Shown one piece after another: positions 26,882 through 36,131 of a stretch of 64,000 nucleotides of DNA; position 1 is the first letter of the stretch; the number at the start of each line of letters is the position of its first letter. The notes under the pieces are model-generated. The model had not been told where the DNA came from. It did not search any database and was given only the letters and a program-made list of their open reading frames with translations. The translations under genes and the position numbers were made by a program. The stretch is taken from the NCBI GenBank assembly GCA_900551945.1, contig URYE01000001.1:62001-126000 (forward strand), given 5' to 3'. Source of the DNA: an uncultured Eubacterium sp. (GTDB taxonomy: Bacteria > Bacillota > Clostridia > Lachnospirales > Lachnospiraceae).

Positions 26882-28783
26882 ATGAAAAGTAAAATATCAC
26901 AGGCTGTTTTACACTCCTATAAAGATATTATATCGGTTGTCATATTAATTATTATGACAACCGCTTTATTAATGTACTTTTATGGTTTGCAAAACATGGA
27001 TATGTCAATTCCTTTTGGTTATGATGGAACTGATACTATGTCAAGTCTTGTTGAAGCTAAGATGACACAAGAGAGTGGTTGGAACATTTATACTGATAAA
27101 TTAGCAGCCCCTTACGGATATAATAACAGCAATAATTTAATTACGGGACTTCACAATTTTGACCAATTATTAGTTAAGTTTTTTACAAGTGTAACAGGGG
27201 AATATGTAAAAGGCGTTAATTATACATTTCTTGCAACATTTTATCTTATCGGACTTATAACTTATTTTGTATTAAGATGTTTAAAATTAAGAGAGTGGAT
27301 AAGTATAGGTGGTGCGCTTACATTTGCTTTCTTGCCATTTATCTTTTTTAGAAATATTGAACATCTTGTATTGTCAAGCTATTATTTTATACCACTTCTA
27401 ATTCTTTTATGTCTTTGGATATATGAAGATAAGAATTTTCTTGTATTAAATAAAAGTTTTTTTAGTTACAAAAAGAATATATTAGCAATTATATTTACAG
27501 CGCTTATTGCAAATAGTGGTATAGTGTATTGGCAGTTTTTAGGTTGCTTTTTTCTTGTAGCAACAGCTCTTGCAAATGTAGTAAGAAATAGGGAATTTAG
27601 GTGTATAAGGCAGTCTTTACTTTGTATAATATCAATTATTGTATTTATGATAATTGGCTGTATTTCAGAAATTATAAGCATTGTTAATGGCAGTTCAGGA
27701 ATTGAAGGGCGATTAAGAAGTATGTATGACTCAGAAGCCTATTCTTTAAAGCTTATTCAGCTTATAATGCCGGTGAGAAGTCATGGTATAAGTTATCTTG
27801 AAAATATAATAGAAAATTATAACACCTATGCACCATTGGTCAATGAAAATGCGTCAGCTTATTTAGGCCTTGTAGGAGTTATAGGTTTTTTTGTACTTTT
27901 ACTTATGTTATTTAAGAAAAAGTCGGATAGTAATTCAACTGCATTTAAAAGATTATGCGCACTGTCAGAGTTGAATATATGTGCAGTTCTTTTTGGCACA
28001 ATGGGCGGGTTTGGCGCAGTATTTTTTGCCTTTGTATCACAAACACTTAGAGGGTTTAATAGAATATCAGTTTACATAGCATTTTTTAGTATTACTGCTG
28101 TTTGTATTATATTTAACGAAGTTGAAAATAAGATAGAAAGTAAGTTAGGTAATAATACGAAGTTAAAAGAAAATACTGTAAAAAATGATATTGCAAAAAA
28201 TGATATTTTAAAAGATAGTATTTTAGAAGACAGTGATACAAAAATTAATATAACAAAAAAGAAAATTGTATTAAGTCATATAATATGTGCTGTTGTTGGA
28301 AGTATTATTATGCTAATAGGAATATTTGAGCAGAACCCACATATAGATATCCCGTATATAGAAAATTATGAAAATTGGACAAGTGATGATAATTTTGTTA
28401 AGAATATTGAAAGTAGTGTTTCTAGCGAAACAATGATTTTTCAGCTACCATATCAAGAATATCCAGAGGCAGAAGGACAAGGGCTTATGAAGTCACAAGA
28501 CCCATTTGTAGGGTATCTTCATTCTAGTACATTGAAATGGAGTTTTGGAATTAATAAGGAGTCGGAAAATGCAGAGTGGTATTCTGATACTTCTGAATTG
28601 TCACCACAAAGTATGGTTGATGAGCTAAAGTCAAAGGGTTTTGGTGGAATATATATAGACAGATATGGATTATATGAAGATGATAAGTGGCAAGAGTTAG
28701 AGGAAGAATTAGAAGAATATCTTCATCAAAAACCACTTGTGAGTGATAATGAAAGGTACAGTTTTTTTAACATTGTTGAATAA
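26882..28783 (+). CDS. Large polytopic membrane protein, GT-C glycosyltransferase-like
   Basis: The product has 633 residues with about 11 membrane segments, and a C-terminal extracellular domain (about 480-633) rich in acidic residues. The region after TM1 (IPFGYDGTDTMS, then WNIYTDKLAAPYGYN) is the loop position where GT-C enzymes place acidic residues that handle lipid-phosphate donors. A hydrophilic loop of near-repetitive NDIxK-type sequence lies at about 415-460. ATG 26882 lies behind GAAAGG and close to glmM (27 bases). The transferase role is inference. Confidence 0.6.
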   Translation: MKSKISQAVLHSYKDIISVVILIIMTTALLMYFYGLQNMDMSIPFGYDGTDTMSSLVEAKMTQESGWNIYTDKLAAPYGYNNSNNLITGLHNFDQLLVKFFTSVTGEYVKGVNYTFLATFYLIGLITYFVLRCLKLREWISIGGALTFAFLPFIFFRNIEHLVLSSYYFIPLLILLCLWIYEDKNFLVLNKSFFSYKKNILAIIFTALIANSGIVYWQFLGCFFLVATALANVVRNREFRCIRQSLLCIISIIVFMIIGCISEIISIVNGSSGIEGRLRSMYDSEAYSLKLIQLIMPVRSHGISYLENIIENYNTYAPLVNENASAYLGLVGVIGFFVLLLMLFKKKSDSNSTAFKRLCALSELNICAVLFGTMGGFGAVFFAFVSQTLRGFNRISVYIAFFSITAVCIIFNEVENKIESKLGNNTKLKENTVKNDIAKNDILKDSILEDSDTKINITKKKIVLSHIICAVVGSIIMLIGIFEQNPHIDIPYIENYENWTSDDNFVKNIESSVSSETMIFQLPYQEYPEAEGQGLMKSQDPFVGYLHSSTLKWSFGINKESENAEWYSDTSELSPQSMVDELKSKGFGGIYIDRYGLYEDDKWQELEEELEEYLHQKPLVSDNERYSFFNIVE

Positions 28784-28863
28784 TAAATAATATGAAGTAA
28801 GTCTATTACTTTTATTTAATGGAATAACAAGATTTGTAATAATAAAATGAAAGGATTTGATTT

Positions 28864-30903
28864 ATGAAAATTAATTTAAAGGAGTCGATAGCTGGGTTAA
28901 AACAAGATGGCAAGCACACACCTAAAAGCATTATCTTTATATTTATGCTTGTTGTAATCTGTGTGGAAGTTGGAATGATTGTATATAGTAATCTTGTGGA
29001 ATTACAATATCATCTTGGTTTTGATGCTTCATCGGCTTATCTTCACGCCGTTGAAATGTGGAGAGAAAAGTCATTAATTCCTTCAACATTTGCAATAACA
29101 ACGACACTTGGACTTGATGCTCCAGATGCGCTTGCAGCATTGTTTTATGGAATAACGGGAAACATATTTTTATCGTTTGGTATAGCTAATCTTATACTTG
29201 ATGTAATTATCTGTATATCATTTTATCAGATATTAAAAGAGATTAATCTTACACCATTTACAAGAATATTAGGCATGGTATTTTTATTATGTCCATTTAT
29301 GACACCAGACCATTTTACAGATAACAACCTTTCATATTTTGCAATGGTATTTGGTGAACAAGGTTCTTATAGTATTAAGATAATTGCAATGATGCTTTTA
29401 TTCCTTACTATTATAAAACTTGAACATAATAAAAAATGTTACAAGACAATGATATTTGCAACACTCTTTAATATGCTTACTTGTGTTTCAAGCGGTATCT
29501 ATGTAGCTATAACAATACTTGTTCCTTGCGTTGTTTATTACCTTGTAAAAATGGTATATGAAAACAGTTACAAAGTACTTAAAAATACAGGTTTAATATT
29601 TGCATTAGTTGAGCTTGTATTAAGTTTTATAGGAAAAGCTTCTACGGGACTTATTATGAGTTTTCAATCACATGAAAGCAATATGGTGCTTACGGGTATT
29701 CATCAATTTTGGACTAATATTGGAAGTCTTATAATGGGATATTTTCAGTTGTTCTGTGGAATATCAATTGAAACAGTAGTTAGTCTTTTTTCATTAAGAG
29801 GAATATTGCAGATAATGTCAGTAGCATTTATTCTCTTTATGTTTATTTTATGTGTTATATCAGTAGTATTTTTAATAAGACATATAAAGGCAAAAGAAAA
29901 AGATTTTAGTATTGTACTTCCGTATATTATAATATTTATAAATATTGCAGTATTTATTTTTTCATATACTTTGTACGATGGAGTGTTCTTTGAGTACAGA
30001 TATCTTATAATTGTATATCTTATGCAGATATTAATTTGTTGTAGTACATTAGAAAAAATTGATGATAAATTTATATTTAAAAATGCTATTATAGTTGCCA
30101 TTTCAGGAATATTAATGCTTGAAACAGTCGGAATACTTAATTATTATCACAATGACACTATTGATAAAGATGTTGTATATGATTTGCTTGACTCAGTTGA
30201 CAGTCTTGATGTACCTGTGGCTTATGTATGGGGCAATTCAACAACTATTGATGCAAGAAACTTTAGAATACTTGATTTAAGTGTCGTGTATAAGGGCTTG
30301 TCTTATGGAAGTTATAACGAGGGTACTAACTGGGGCGATTATAATTATTATGATGAAAATAGCACATGGACTGGAAAAACAGCACTTATAACAACGCCAG
30401 ATGAATTTGAAGAACTTCCAGAATTTATATCTAAGCATTATGAACTTTATGATTTCTTTGGAGATTATCAAGTGTATAAGTCAGATATTAATCCATTTGA
30501 CCTTACAGCATTTGATAATAATAGCAAAGAAAATATTAACTTTATGTATTCTGCTGGTACGAATTTTGAAGAAGAAGACCTTGATGAAGATGGTTATTAC
30601 ACTACTAATGATGAAGTTTCTGGTGATATGTTTAATATGGTGCTTCCGGGTGTTGGTGCAGGAAGTTATGATATTGTGCTTGAGTGTGAAGTACTTGAAT
30701 TTGATGAAGACAGCGAGGCGCATTTTGAAGCTCGTGATATAGGAACTGATGAGAGTATTGCCACAGTAGATATTAAAGAGGGCAATACAAATGTAGAGTT
30801 AAAAAATGTAACTTTAGACGATACAACAAATGTACTTCTTAAAGCTGACCAGACAACAAATACAAGTATTAAACTTAAAAAAGTTAAGATAACTAAATTA
30901 TAA
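28864..30903 (+). CDS. Large polytopic membrane protein with beta-rich C-terminus, GT-C-like
   Basis: The protein has 679 residues with about 11-12 membrane segments up to residue 425, then an extracellular tail of about 250 residues. The first loop contains DASSAYLHAVEMW and TLGLDAPDALA, in the place of the GT-C acidic loop. The last 110 residues (YDIVLECEVLEF, TNVELKNVTL) look like a beta-sandwich, possibly carbohydrate-binding. It lies 80 bases after the previous GT-C-like gene and ends at a strong terminator. I cannot name the sugar. Confidence 0.6.
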   Translation: MKINLKESIAGLKQDGKHTPKSIIFIFMLVVICVEVGMIVYSNLVELQYHLGFDASSAYLHAVEMWREKSLIPSTFAITTTLGLDAPDALAALFYGITGNIFLSFGIANLILDVIICISFYQILKEINLTPFTRILGMVFLLCPFMTPDHFTDNNLSYFAMVFGEQGSYSIKIIAMMLLFLTIIKLEHNKKCYKTMIFATLFNMLTCVSSGIYVAITILVPCVVYYLVKMVYENSYKVLKNTGLIFALVELVLSFIGKASTGLIMSFQSHESNMVLTGIHQFWTNIGSLIMGYFQLFCGISIETVVSLFSLRGILQIMSVAFILFMFILCVISVVFLIRHIKAKEKDFSIVLPYIIIFINIAVFIFSYTLYDGVFFEYRYLIIVYLMQILICCSTLEKIDDKFIFKNAIIVAISGILMLETVGILNYYHNDTIDKDVVYDLLDSVDSLDVPVAYVWGNSTTIDARNFRILDLSVVYKGLSYGSYNEGTNWGDYNYYDENSTWTGKTALITTPDEFEELPEFISKHYELYDFFGDYQVYKSDINPFDLTAFDNNSKENINFMYSAGTNFEEEDLDEDGYYTTNDEVSGDMFNMVLPGVGAGSYDIVLECEVLEFDEDSEAHFEARDIGTDESIATVDIKEGNTNVELKNVTLDDTTNVLLKADQTTNTSIKLKKVKITKL

Positions 30904-30923
30904 ATTTATAATTAAATTATATT

Positions 30924-30971
30924 AAAAAAGTCCATCACTTTTATTGTGAAAAATAGGTGGTGGACTTTTTT
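30924..30971 (+). terminator. Terminator of the GT-C-like gene
   Basis: AAAAAAGTCCATCAC pairs with GTGGTGGACTTTTTT; the flanking A and T runs would allow use on both strands. Confidence 0.88.
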
Positions 30972-31065
30972 AGAGTGTGTTTATTATAGTTTTGTTAAAA
31001 TGTCATCATAAAATTAAAGTGTTTCTAATATGATAGTACAAAGTAATATTAAGGGTGGTTATGTG

Positions 31066-31536
31066 TTGGGGGAGAAAAAGCCTTTTAAACATATTCCTGA
31101 TATTGTAAAAGTGTCATCATACAGATTACTTGCTGGAATACTTATTGCTATTATTGTTGTTCTTATTATGTATCTTACAGGTTGTTCAATGTCACAACAA
31201 GATGGTGGAAAAGTTGAAGATATTGACTTTACAGTTGTGGAAAATCAAGATGTACCTGATGAGCTTATGAAGCTTATAAAGGAAAAGAAGCAGAATACAT
31301 TAAGACTTACTTATACAACTAAAGATTATACTTATATGGTTGCGGGCTATGGTTCACAGCCAACAAGTGGTTATAGTATTAAGGTTAATGATGTGTATTT
31401 AGGTAAAAATGCTATATATGTTGATGTTAGTTTGATAGGACCGGCAGCAGGCGAGCAAGTAAACGAAATGCCAACGACACCATATATTGTAATAAAGATA
31501 GAAAAAAGAGATGAACCGGTTATCTTTAAAATTTAA
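31066..31536 (+). CDS. PrcB C-terminal domain-like membrane-anchored protein
   Basis: One N-terminal membrane segment (about residues 24-45 of the product, ending in YLTGCSM) is followed by a soluble extracellular domain of about 110 residues. The core MVAGYGSQPTSGYSIKVNDV and IYVDVSLIGPAAGE match the pattern of the PrcB C-terminal domain, often found as small lipoproteins or anchored proteins. The LTGC sequence could be a lipobox, but it lies far from the start. I chose TTG 31066, seven bases after AAGGGTGG; GTG 31063 or ATG 31030 are alternatives. Confidence 0.65.
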   Translation: MGEKKPFKHIPDIVKVSSYRLLAGILIAIIVVLIMYLTGCSMSQQDGGKVEDIDFTVVENQDVPDELMKLIKEKKQNTLRLTYTTKDYTYMVAGYGSQPTSGYSIKVNDVYLGKNAIYVDVSLIGPAAGEQVNEMPTTPYIVIKIEKRDEPVIFKI

Positions 31537-31619
31537 AGTGGTTGATATTTTAAGTAAAATAATGTATTTGATATATGAACATATCAAAAGTTATTAAATC
31601 TTTAAAATAGAATAGTTTT

Positions 31620-31675
31620 AAGTTTGACAAATTATATTTTTAGATAAAGATATAATTTGTCAAACTTTTTTTTAT
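31620..31675 (+). terminator. Terminator after the PrcB-like gene
   Basis: AAGTTTGACAAATTATAT and ATATAATTTGTCAAACTT are perfect arms followed by a T run. Confidence 0.9.
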
Positions 31676-31740
31676 CGTCATATTTTTCTATCAATTCTCA
31701 TATTTATATTTATAGAAGTATGAATAAAGGAGTGCAAGAA

Positions 31741-33333
31741 TTGATAATCAGAAAAGAAAATATCCATGAAAACAGAATAAAATGCAGTAACACAATGCAA
31801 ATTACACTTGATGATGACTTCAATGTGCCAGACAGTAAGCCTGATATAGATAGTATTATAAAAGAAAGAGGAATTGTACATATAGAGTCAGTAAAAAGTG
31901 TTGCAGATAAAGCAGATGTTATAGGAGCTTTAGATTTTTCACTTTTGTATACAGGTACAGAAAATGATAAACATATACCCGTAAGAATGAATGGCAGTAT
32001 GGAATTTAATGAAAAGATTAATCTTTCAGAAGATGCTGATAATACATATCTAACAGCACAGGCAAGACTTGAGGACATAACAGTAAAGGCAATCAATTCA
32101 AGAAAAATAAGTGTAAAAGCAGTAGTATCAATAACAGTAGTGAGTGAAGAAATAGAAGATGTATCTGTTGGAAATGACGTTGATGATATAGACGAAAAAG
32201 ACGATATACAGATACTAAAAAACACTATAAATTACTGTCAGTTAGCTGTTAATCAAAAAGACAATCTAAGAATAAAAGAAAGTGTTAATCTAACGGCAGG
32301 AAAGCCTAATATAGCACAACTTTTGTGGGAAGATATAGACATACGAAGTTTTAATACAAGGCTAGATAATAATTCAATGAACATTACAGGACAAATGAAT
32401 GTATTTGTGATGTATACAGCACAAGATGATACAGAGTCAGTACAGTGGTTTGAAACAACAAAGGACTTTGAAGGTACACTTGATATAAGTGGCTGCAATC
32501 CAGATATGGTAAGCTATGTAAAATATGGGTTAGTCAGCACAAATGTAGAAGTAAAGCCTGATTATGATGGAGAAAATAGAGAGATTGCAATTGAACTTGT
32601 AATAGATATGGAAGTCAAAGCTTATGAAGAATATGAGCAACAGATAATTACAGATATTTATTCGCCGGTTAAAAATGTAACACTTAATGAACAAAAGGCA
32701 GTATTAAGACAGCTTCTTACACATAATAATTCTAAATGCAGAGTATCAGAGCGAGTAAAAGCTGATGAATATGTTAATATGCTTCAAATATGCAATTGTA
32801 CGGGAATGGCACAGATTGATGATATAAGTTCAGATGAAGAAGGAATATTAGTTGAAGGTGCAGTTGTTGTAAATGTATTCTATATAACATCAGACGATAA
32901 TTCTCCAATGGGAAGTATGCGTACTGCATTACCATTTTCACATAAGATACAAGTAAAATGTGATGATATAGAAAAAATGGAGTATACGATTAACCCACTT
33001 GTAGAAGATTTAAGCGCAGTAATGACAGGAAGTGGTGAGATTGAGATAAAGGGAAGTGTATCTCTTGATACAATATGTTTTCAAGCATATAGTGTCAATG
33101 GAGTTATGTCGTGTGAGATAACACCATTTCCAGAAAATGAATTTCTAAAGTTTCCAAGTATAATAGGTTATATAGCAAATGGTGAAGAAACCTTGTGGGA
33201 AATAGCAAGAAAAAATCATACGACAACATCATCAATAAGAAAAAGAAACGGTCAGCTTGTAGAAAAGACAGCAGATGATATGAAAGTTAAAAAAGGTGAG
33301 AAGTTATTGCTTGTAAAAGTTGCAAGATTATAG
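31741..33333 (+). CDS. SPOCS (DUF3794) and LysM domain protein, spore-coat-assembly-like
   Basis: The 530-residue product carries two or three SPOCS-type regions (about 10-130, 150-275 and 310-450) and a C-terminal LysM (about 480-530: ANGEETLWEIARKNHTT, then KVKKGEKLLLV) for peptidoglycan or cortex binding. The same architecture occurs in clostridial proteins linked to spore coat assembly; it also occurs in poorly sporulating Lachnospiraceae. I chose the TTG at 31741, ten bases after AAAGGAG, because the product then begins like the family; the frame is open 84 bases further upstream. Confidence 0.82.
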   Translation: MIIRKENIHENRIKCSNTMQITLDDDFNVPDSKPDIDSIIKERGIVHIESVKSVADKADVIGALDFSLLYTGTENDKHIPVRMNGSMEFNEKINLSEDADNTYLTAQARLEDITVKAINSRKISVKAVVSITVVSEEIEDVSVGNDVDDIDEKDDIQILKNTINYCQLAVNQKDNLRIKESVNLTAGKPNIAQLLWEDIDIRSFNTRLDNNSMNITGQMNVFVMYTAQDDTESVQWFETTKDFEGTLDISGCNPDMVSYVKYGLVSTNVEVKPDYDGENREIAIELVIDMEVKAYEEYEQQIITDIYSPVKNVTLNEQKAVLRQLLTHNNSKCRVSERVKADEYVNMLQICNCTGMAQIDDISSDEEGILVEGAVVVNVFYITSDDNSPMGSMRTALPFSHKIQVKCDDIEKMEYTINPLVEDLSAVMTGSGEIEIKGSVSLDTICFQAYSVNGVMSCEITPFPENEFLKFPSIIGYIANGEETLWEIARKNHTTTSSIRKRNGQLVEKTADDMKVKKGEKLLLVKVARL

Positions 33334-33451
33334 GAATTAAATAAATTATTTTAGTTAATTTCTATAAAAAACATAGCACATTTTTGTAATTATGATATAT
33401 CCAATATTAAGTATAAAGACTAACTATTAAAAGTCAATACCTAAAATGATA

Positions 33452-34736
33452 CAGGGCAAACGCATAAAAAATCCATCTGAAAGTGTTTAACTTTTCAGAT
33501 GGATTTTTTACAATTTAATTTTTTCAAAAATTAGTTCTTCTATATATTCTAAATATCGGTTATATAGCATACTCATTTTTTTATATGTCATATTCTTCTT
33601 TTTATCAAATCTCTTATCTAATTTCATTAAATTATAACATATTTTTCTGATTAAAGCCAAATTTTGCATTGCTTTTTCAGCCTTTACTTTACACGCATCT
33701 TCACGAAAATGTACATTTAACACCCAATGAAGATTATTTTCAATTTCCCAATGTCCTCGTACAATATGTGACATTTCTTCCGATGTCATATCTTCATCTA
33801 ATATATAATATCTCTTTTCTGTACGTATTTTTCCATTTACTTCTCGAATACTTTCTACTTTTCCTATCGATTTTAAATTTCTCCAATTATCCTTTCCTGT
33901 CAAATACTCTATATCTGCTGAAATCAAGTACTTTCTTTTTTCTATTCGCCCATGATTTTTCTCGACTGTCTCATATACACTTATATGTTCTAGTTCTTCT
34001 TTTTCTGCATAAGAAAAATAGTCTTCGATTTCTTGATAAAGAATTTTTTGATTCATTTTTACCGAAAGACAATAATGTCCCTTTTGTTCAATTATCTGTT
34101 TTGCAATCTCTTTTTGACATCCTATTGCATCAATTGTTATGTAACAATCTTTAATATCCAGCTTTTTTAATAGATTTGGAATTTCTTTAATTTCATTTGT
34201 CTTTTTTCCTACTTTTAACTGACCTATAGACAAACCATAATTTTCTAAATAAGCAGATATAATATACGGAATATTTCCATCTTTTATTGCAGCTGCACGA
34301 ACAGCCTTTCCATCAATTGCAATACGTTGTACTTCTAAATCATTAGAATCAGTATTTTTTTGAATTGATGACAGTACATCCTTAATCCAACAATAAAACA
34401 TTTGCATAAAACTTTCAGGTTCTATAAGTGCAAACACCCTAAGTAATGTATCAGCAGAAGGAACGCCATGTTTTAAATCCAACATTTTTGTAAAATATTC
34501 TTCTTGAAGTTTCATAAAAAACGCCATATTTTCTGCATCTGTATAACTACATAAAACAGCATAAATACTCATTACTATAATATTACTAAGCTCATGTTTT
34601 AAACCACGATTATCTCTGCTATCTAGTAGCTTTGAAAAATACATTTTCATTTCCATCATAAAAATCACCACTTTTCTTTTATTATAACCGAAAAGTGATG
34701 ATTTTGAAAGTAATTATTTTTTATGCGGTTGCCATG
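33452..34736 (-). mobile_element. ISAs1-family insertion sequence
   Basis: The terminal inverted repeats are CAGGGCAAACGCATAAAA at 33452 and, on the other strand, CATGGCAACCGCATAAAA ending at 34736 (19 of 21 matches over the full repeat). One transposase gene fills the element. The 8-10 bases outside each end do not match (AAAATGATA versus AGAAGTCAG), so the expected target duplication is absent, which suggests a deletion or recombination at one end. A hairpin just inside the left end (33466-33510) can stop transcription both ways. Confidence 0.82.
33508..34671 (-). CDS. ISAs1-family DDE transposase
   Basis: The 387-residue transposase appears intact. The N-terminal zone RDNRGLKHELSNIIVMSIYAVL matches the DDE_Tnp_1-associated domain. 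Catalytic residues are the Asp in AIDGKAVRAA (about 120), the Asp in TIDAIGCQKEIA (about 185) and the Glu in the C-terminal RGHWEIENNLHWVLNVHF (about 312). YREG-like spacing is typical of H-repeat/ISAs1 proteins. The first ATG is followed by several in-frame Met codons, so the start is uncertain by up to about ten codons. Confidence 0.9.
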   Translation of the reverse strand: MVIFMMEMKMYFSKLLDSRDNRGLKHELSNIIVMSIYAVLCSYTDAENMAFFMKLQEEYFTKMLDLKHGVPSADTLLRVFALIEPESFMQMFYCWIKDVLSSIQKNTDSNDLEVQRIAIDGKAVRAAAIKDGNIPYIISAYLENYGLSIGQLKVGKKTNEIKEIPNLLKKLDIKDCYITIDAIGCQKEIAKQIIEQKGHYCLSVKMNQKILYQEIEDYFSYAEKEELEHISVYETVEKNHGRIEKRKYLISADIEYLTGKDNWRNLKSIGKVESIREVNGKIRTEKRYYILDEDMTSEEMSHIVRGHWEIENNLHWVLNVHFREDACKVKAEKAMQNLALIRKICYNLMKLDKRFDKKKNMTYKKMSMLYNRYLEYIEELIFEKIKL

Positions 34737-35048
34737 AGAAGTCAGGCTGTTAATGTAAAGATTGAAGAAACAACAAAGCCACTTGCAATAAGTGCCACAA
34801 AGAAAGAAGCTGATAAGACAGTAACATTTACAGCAAATGGAACAGGCGGAAGTGGAAAGTATGCATATAAGTTCTTAATCTACAACCCAACAACAAAACA
34901 GTGGGCAAAGATACAAGACTTTAGTGCTACAAGCAAACTCACATGGAAAGCAGGAAGTGCGGGAGAGCGACAGTTCTATGTAGATGTAAAAGATAAGAAT
35001 GGCAATACAGTAAGAAGTTCAGTTATGAATGTAAATACAACTAAGTAA
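34737..35048 (+). pseudogene. C-terminal fragment of a repeat-containing surface protein, cut by the insertion sequence
   Basis: In frame from the insertion boundary it reads RSQAVNVKIEETTKPLAISAT, then one complete repeat YKFLIYNPTTKQWAKIQDFS and FYVDVKDKNGNTVRSS. This is the same repeat as the protein at 1-1248, and the boundary falls at the end of a preceding repeat (RSxAVNVK). Everything upstream of that point is missing and is not found on the other side of the insertion sequence. The apparent start codon at 34695 lies inside the insertion sequence. Confidence 0.8.
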
Positions 35049-35078
35049 TATTTTTACAATATTATCTAAAAATTAATC

Positions 35079-35122
35079 AAAATGGGATATAGCACTAAAG
35101 GTAGTGTTATGTCCCATTTTTT
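35079..35122 (+). terminator. Terminator of the truncated surface protein gene
   Basis: AATGGGATATAGCACT pairs with AGTGTTATGTCCCATT and is followed by T residues; it remains from the original gene. Confidence 0.85.
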
Positions 35123-35326
35123 CAAATTAGGCCAATGACTAGCCAAAGCAAAGCTTATATTTGCACAAGACTTTGACGACCGTTTTGCGTAAATTGAAAT
35201 TATGCTATGTTTTTTATGCTGATTAATTTATTAATTATATATAATATATATTAAATATTTACAATATTGGAACTTTGTGATATAATAAATAAAAAGTGAT
35301 TATAAATATACAAAGGAGTATAGTAT

Positions 35327-35693
35327 TTGAATACCGAATTAACTAATTCAATAAATGCTACAAGTGAAGAAGCACAGTATGATGCTAGTGCCAAAAGGCT
35401 ATTAAGTCAAAAAAATATACTAGCTCATATACTTATAAATACTGTAGATGAATTTAAGGGAATAAATATGATATTCCTATAGAAGAAAAGTTTAGAGAGG
35501 AAGTGGATATTATGTGTAATTTAAGTCAGGGTGTAAAAGAAAAAGGAATAGCCATAGGCGAAGAACGTGGCAAAACTATAGGTGAAGCTTCCTTGATAAA
35601 AACTATGTATAATAATGGATTAACTCCTGAGCAGATATCAAAGATGACAAGTAAAAGTATTGATGATATAAATGCTATACTTGAAGTTGAATA
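35327..35693 (+). pseudogene. Rpn-family recombination nuclease, internally deleted and frameshifted
   Basis: From TTG 35327 (AAAGGAG nine bases upstream) the frame reads NTELTNSINATSEEAQYDAS and then KRLLSQKNILAHILINTVDEF, the family N-terminus, and ends at 35482. From about 35467 another frame reads YDIPIEEKFREEVDIMCNLS and then GVKEKGIAIGEERGKTIGEA through SIDDINAILEVE, the family C-terminus. About 200 central residues including the nuclease core are gone. A separate product from ATG 35503 is possible but unlikely to be functional. Confidence 0.8.
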
Positions 35694-35750
35694 ATTTAAT
35701 GTGAGTTTGGCAAATAAAAATAGGTTGTTTAAATATATAAAGGAATGATA

Positions 35751-35945
35751 ATGATGACAATAGGAGATTTTTTAAGGGTTACAACAGCAGATGATTATTT
35801 TACTGTAATTATTAGTAGTGGAGAAAAAACATTATATTATGGATATGAAAATGAAGTACCAGATGAGATTAAATCTCTAAAAATTACAGAAATTTATATT
35901 AATTGGGATGATGAAGTCGTTGCAATTGAAGTAAGCGAAAAATAG
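35751..35945 (+). CDS. Small hypothetical protein
   Basis: This acidic protein of about 64 residues begins MTIGDFLRVTTADDYFTVII. It is not recognised. The sequence alternates strands (TVIISSGEKTLYYGY, EIYINWDDEVVAIEV), suggesting a small all-beta or alpha-beta fold; similar short proteins occur in clostridial phage and mobile regions. AAGGA precedes a cluster of Met codons, of which 35751 or 35754 has the best spacing. It is followed by a complete palindromic terminator. Confidence 0.5.
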   Translation: MMTIGDFLRVTTADDYFTVIISSGEKTLYYGYENEVPDEIKSLKITEIYINWDDEVVAIEVSEK

Positions 35946-35973
35946 TTAAAATTTTATTTGACGTGAGTTCAAC

Positions 35974-36053
35974 AAAAACATAGCACATTTTTAGAATGAT
36001 ATGCTAACTATCAATTGGATAGAGCATTTCATAAAAAGTGTGCTATGTTTTTT
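35974..36053 (+). terminator. Complete palindromic terminator (ACATAGCAC family)
   Basis: AAAAACATAGCACATTTTT pairs with AAAAAGTGTGCTATGTTTTT around an inner ATGCT/AGCAT stem. Single arms of the same palindrome occur at 33364 and 35203. Confidence 0.8.
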
Positions 36054-36131
36054 GTGGCTCTTTGTCAGGAGTGTGGGTAAAAGTCCCATGTTTTTGTATA
36101 ATAGTAGATTTATTTTTCGATAGCTTTTAAT

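Noticed and set aside
33669-34154. Membrane-like open frame on the plus strand within the insertion sequence
   Set aside because: It is antisense to the intact transposase and has no supporting features.
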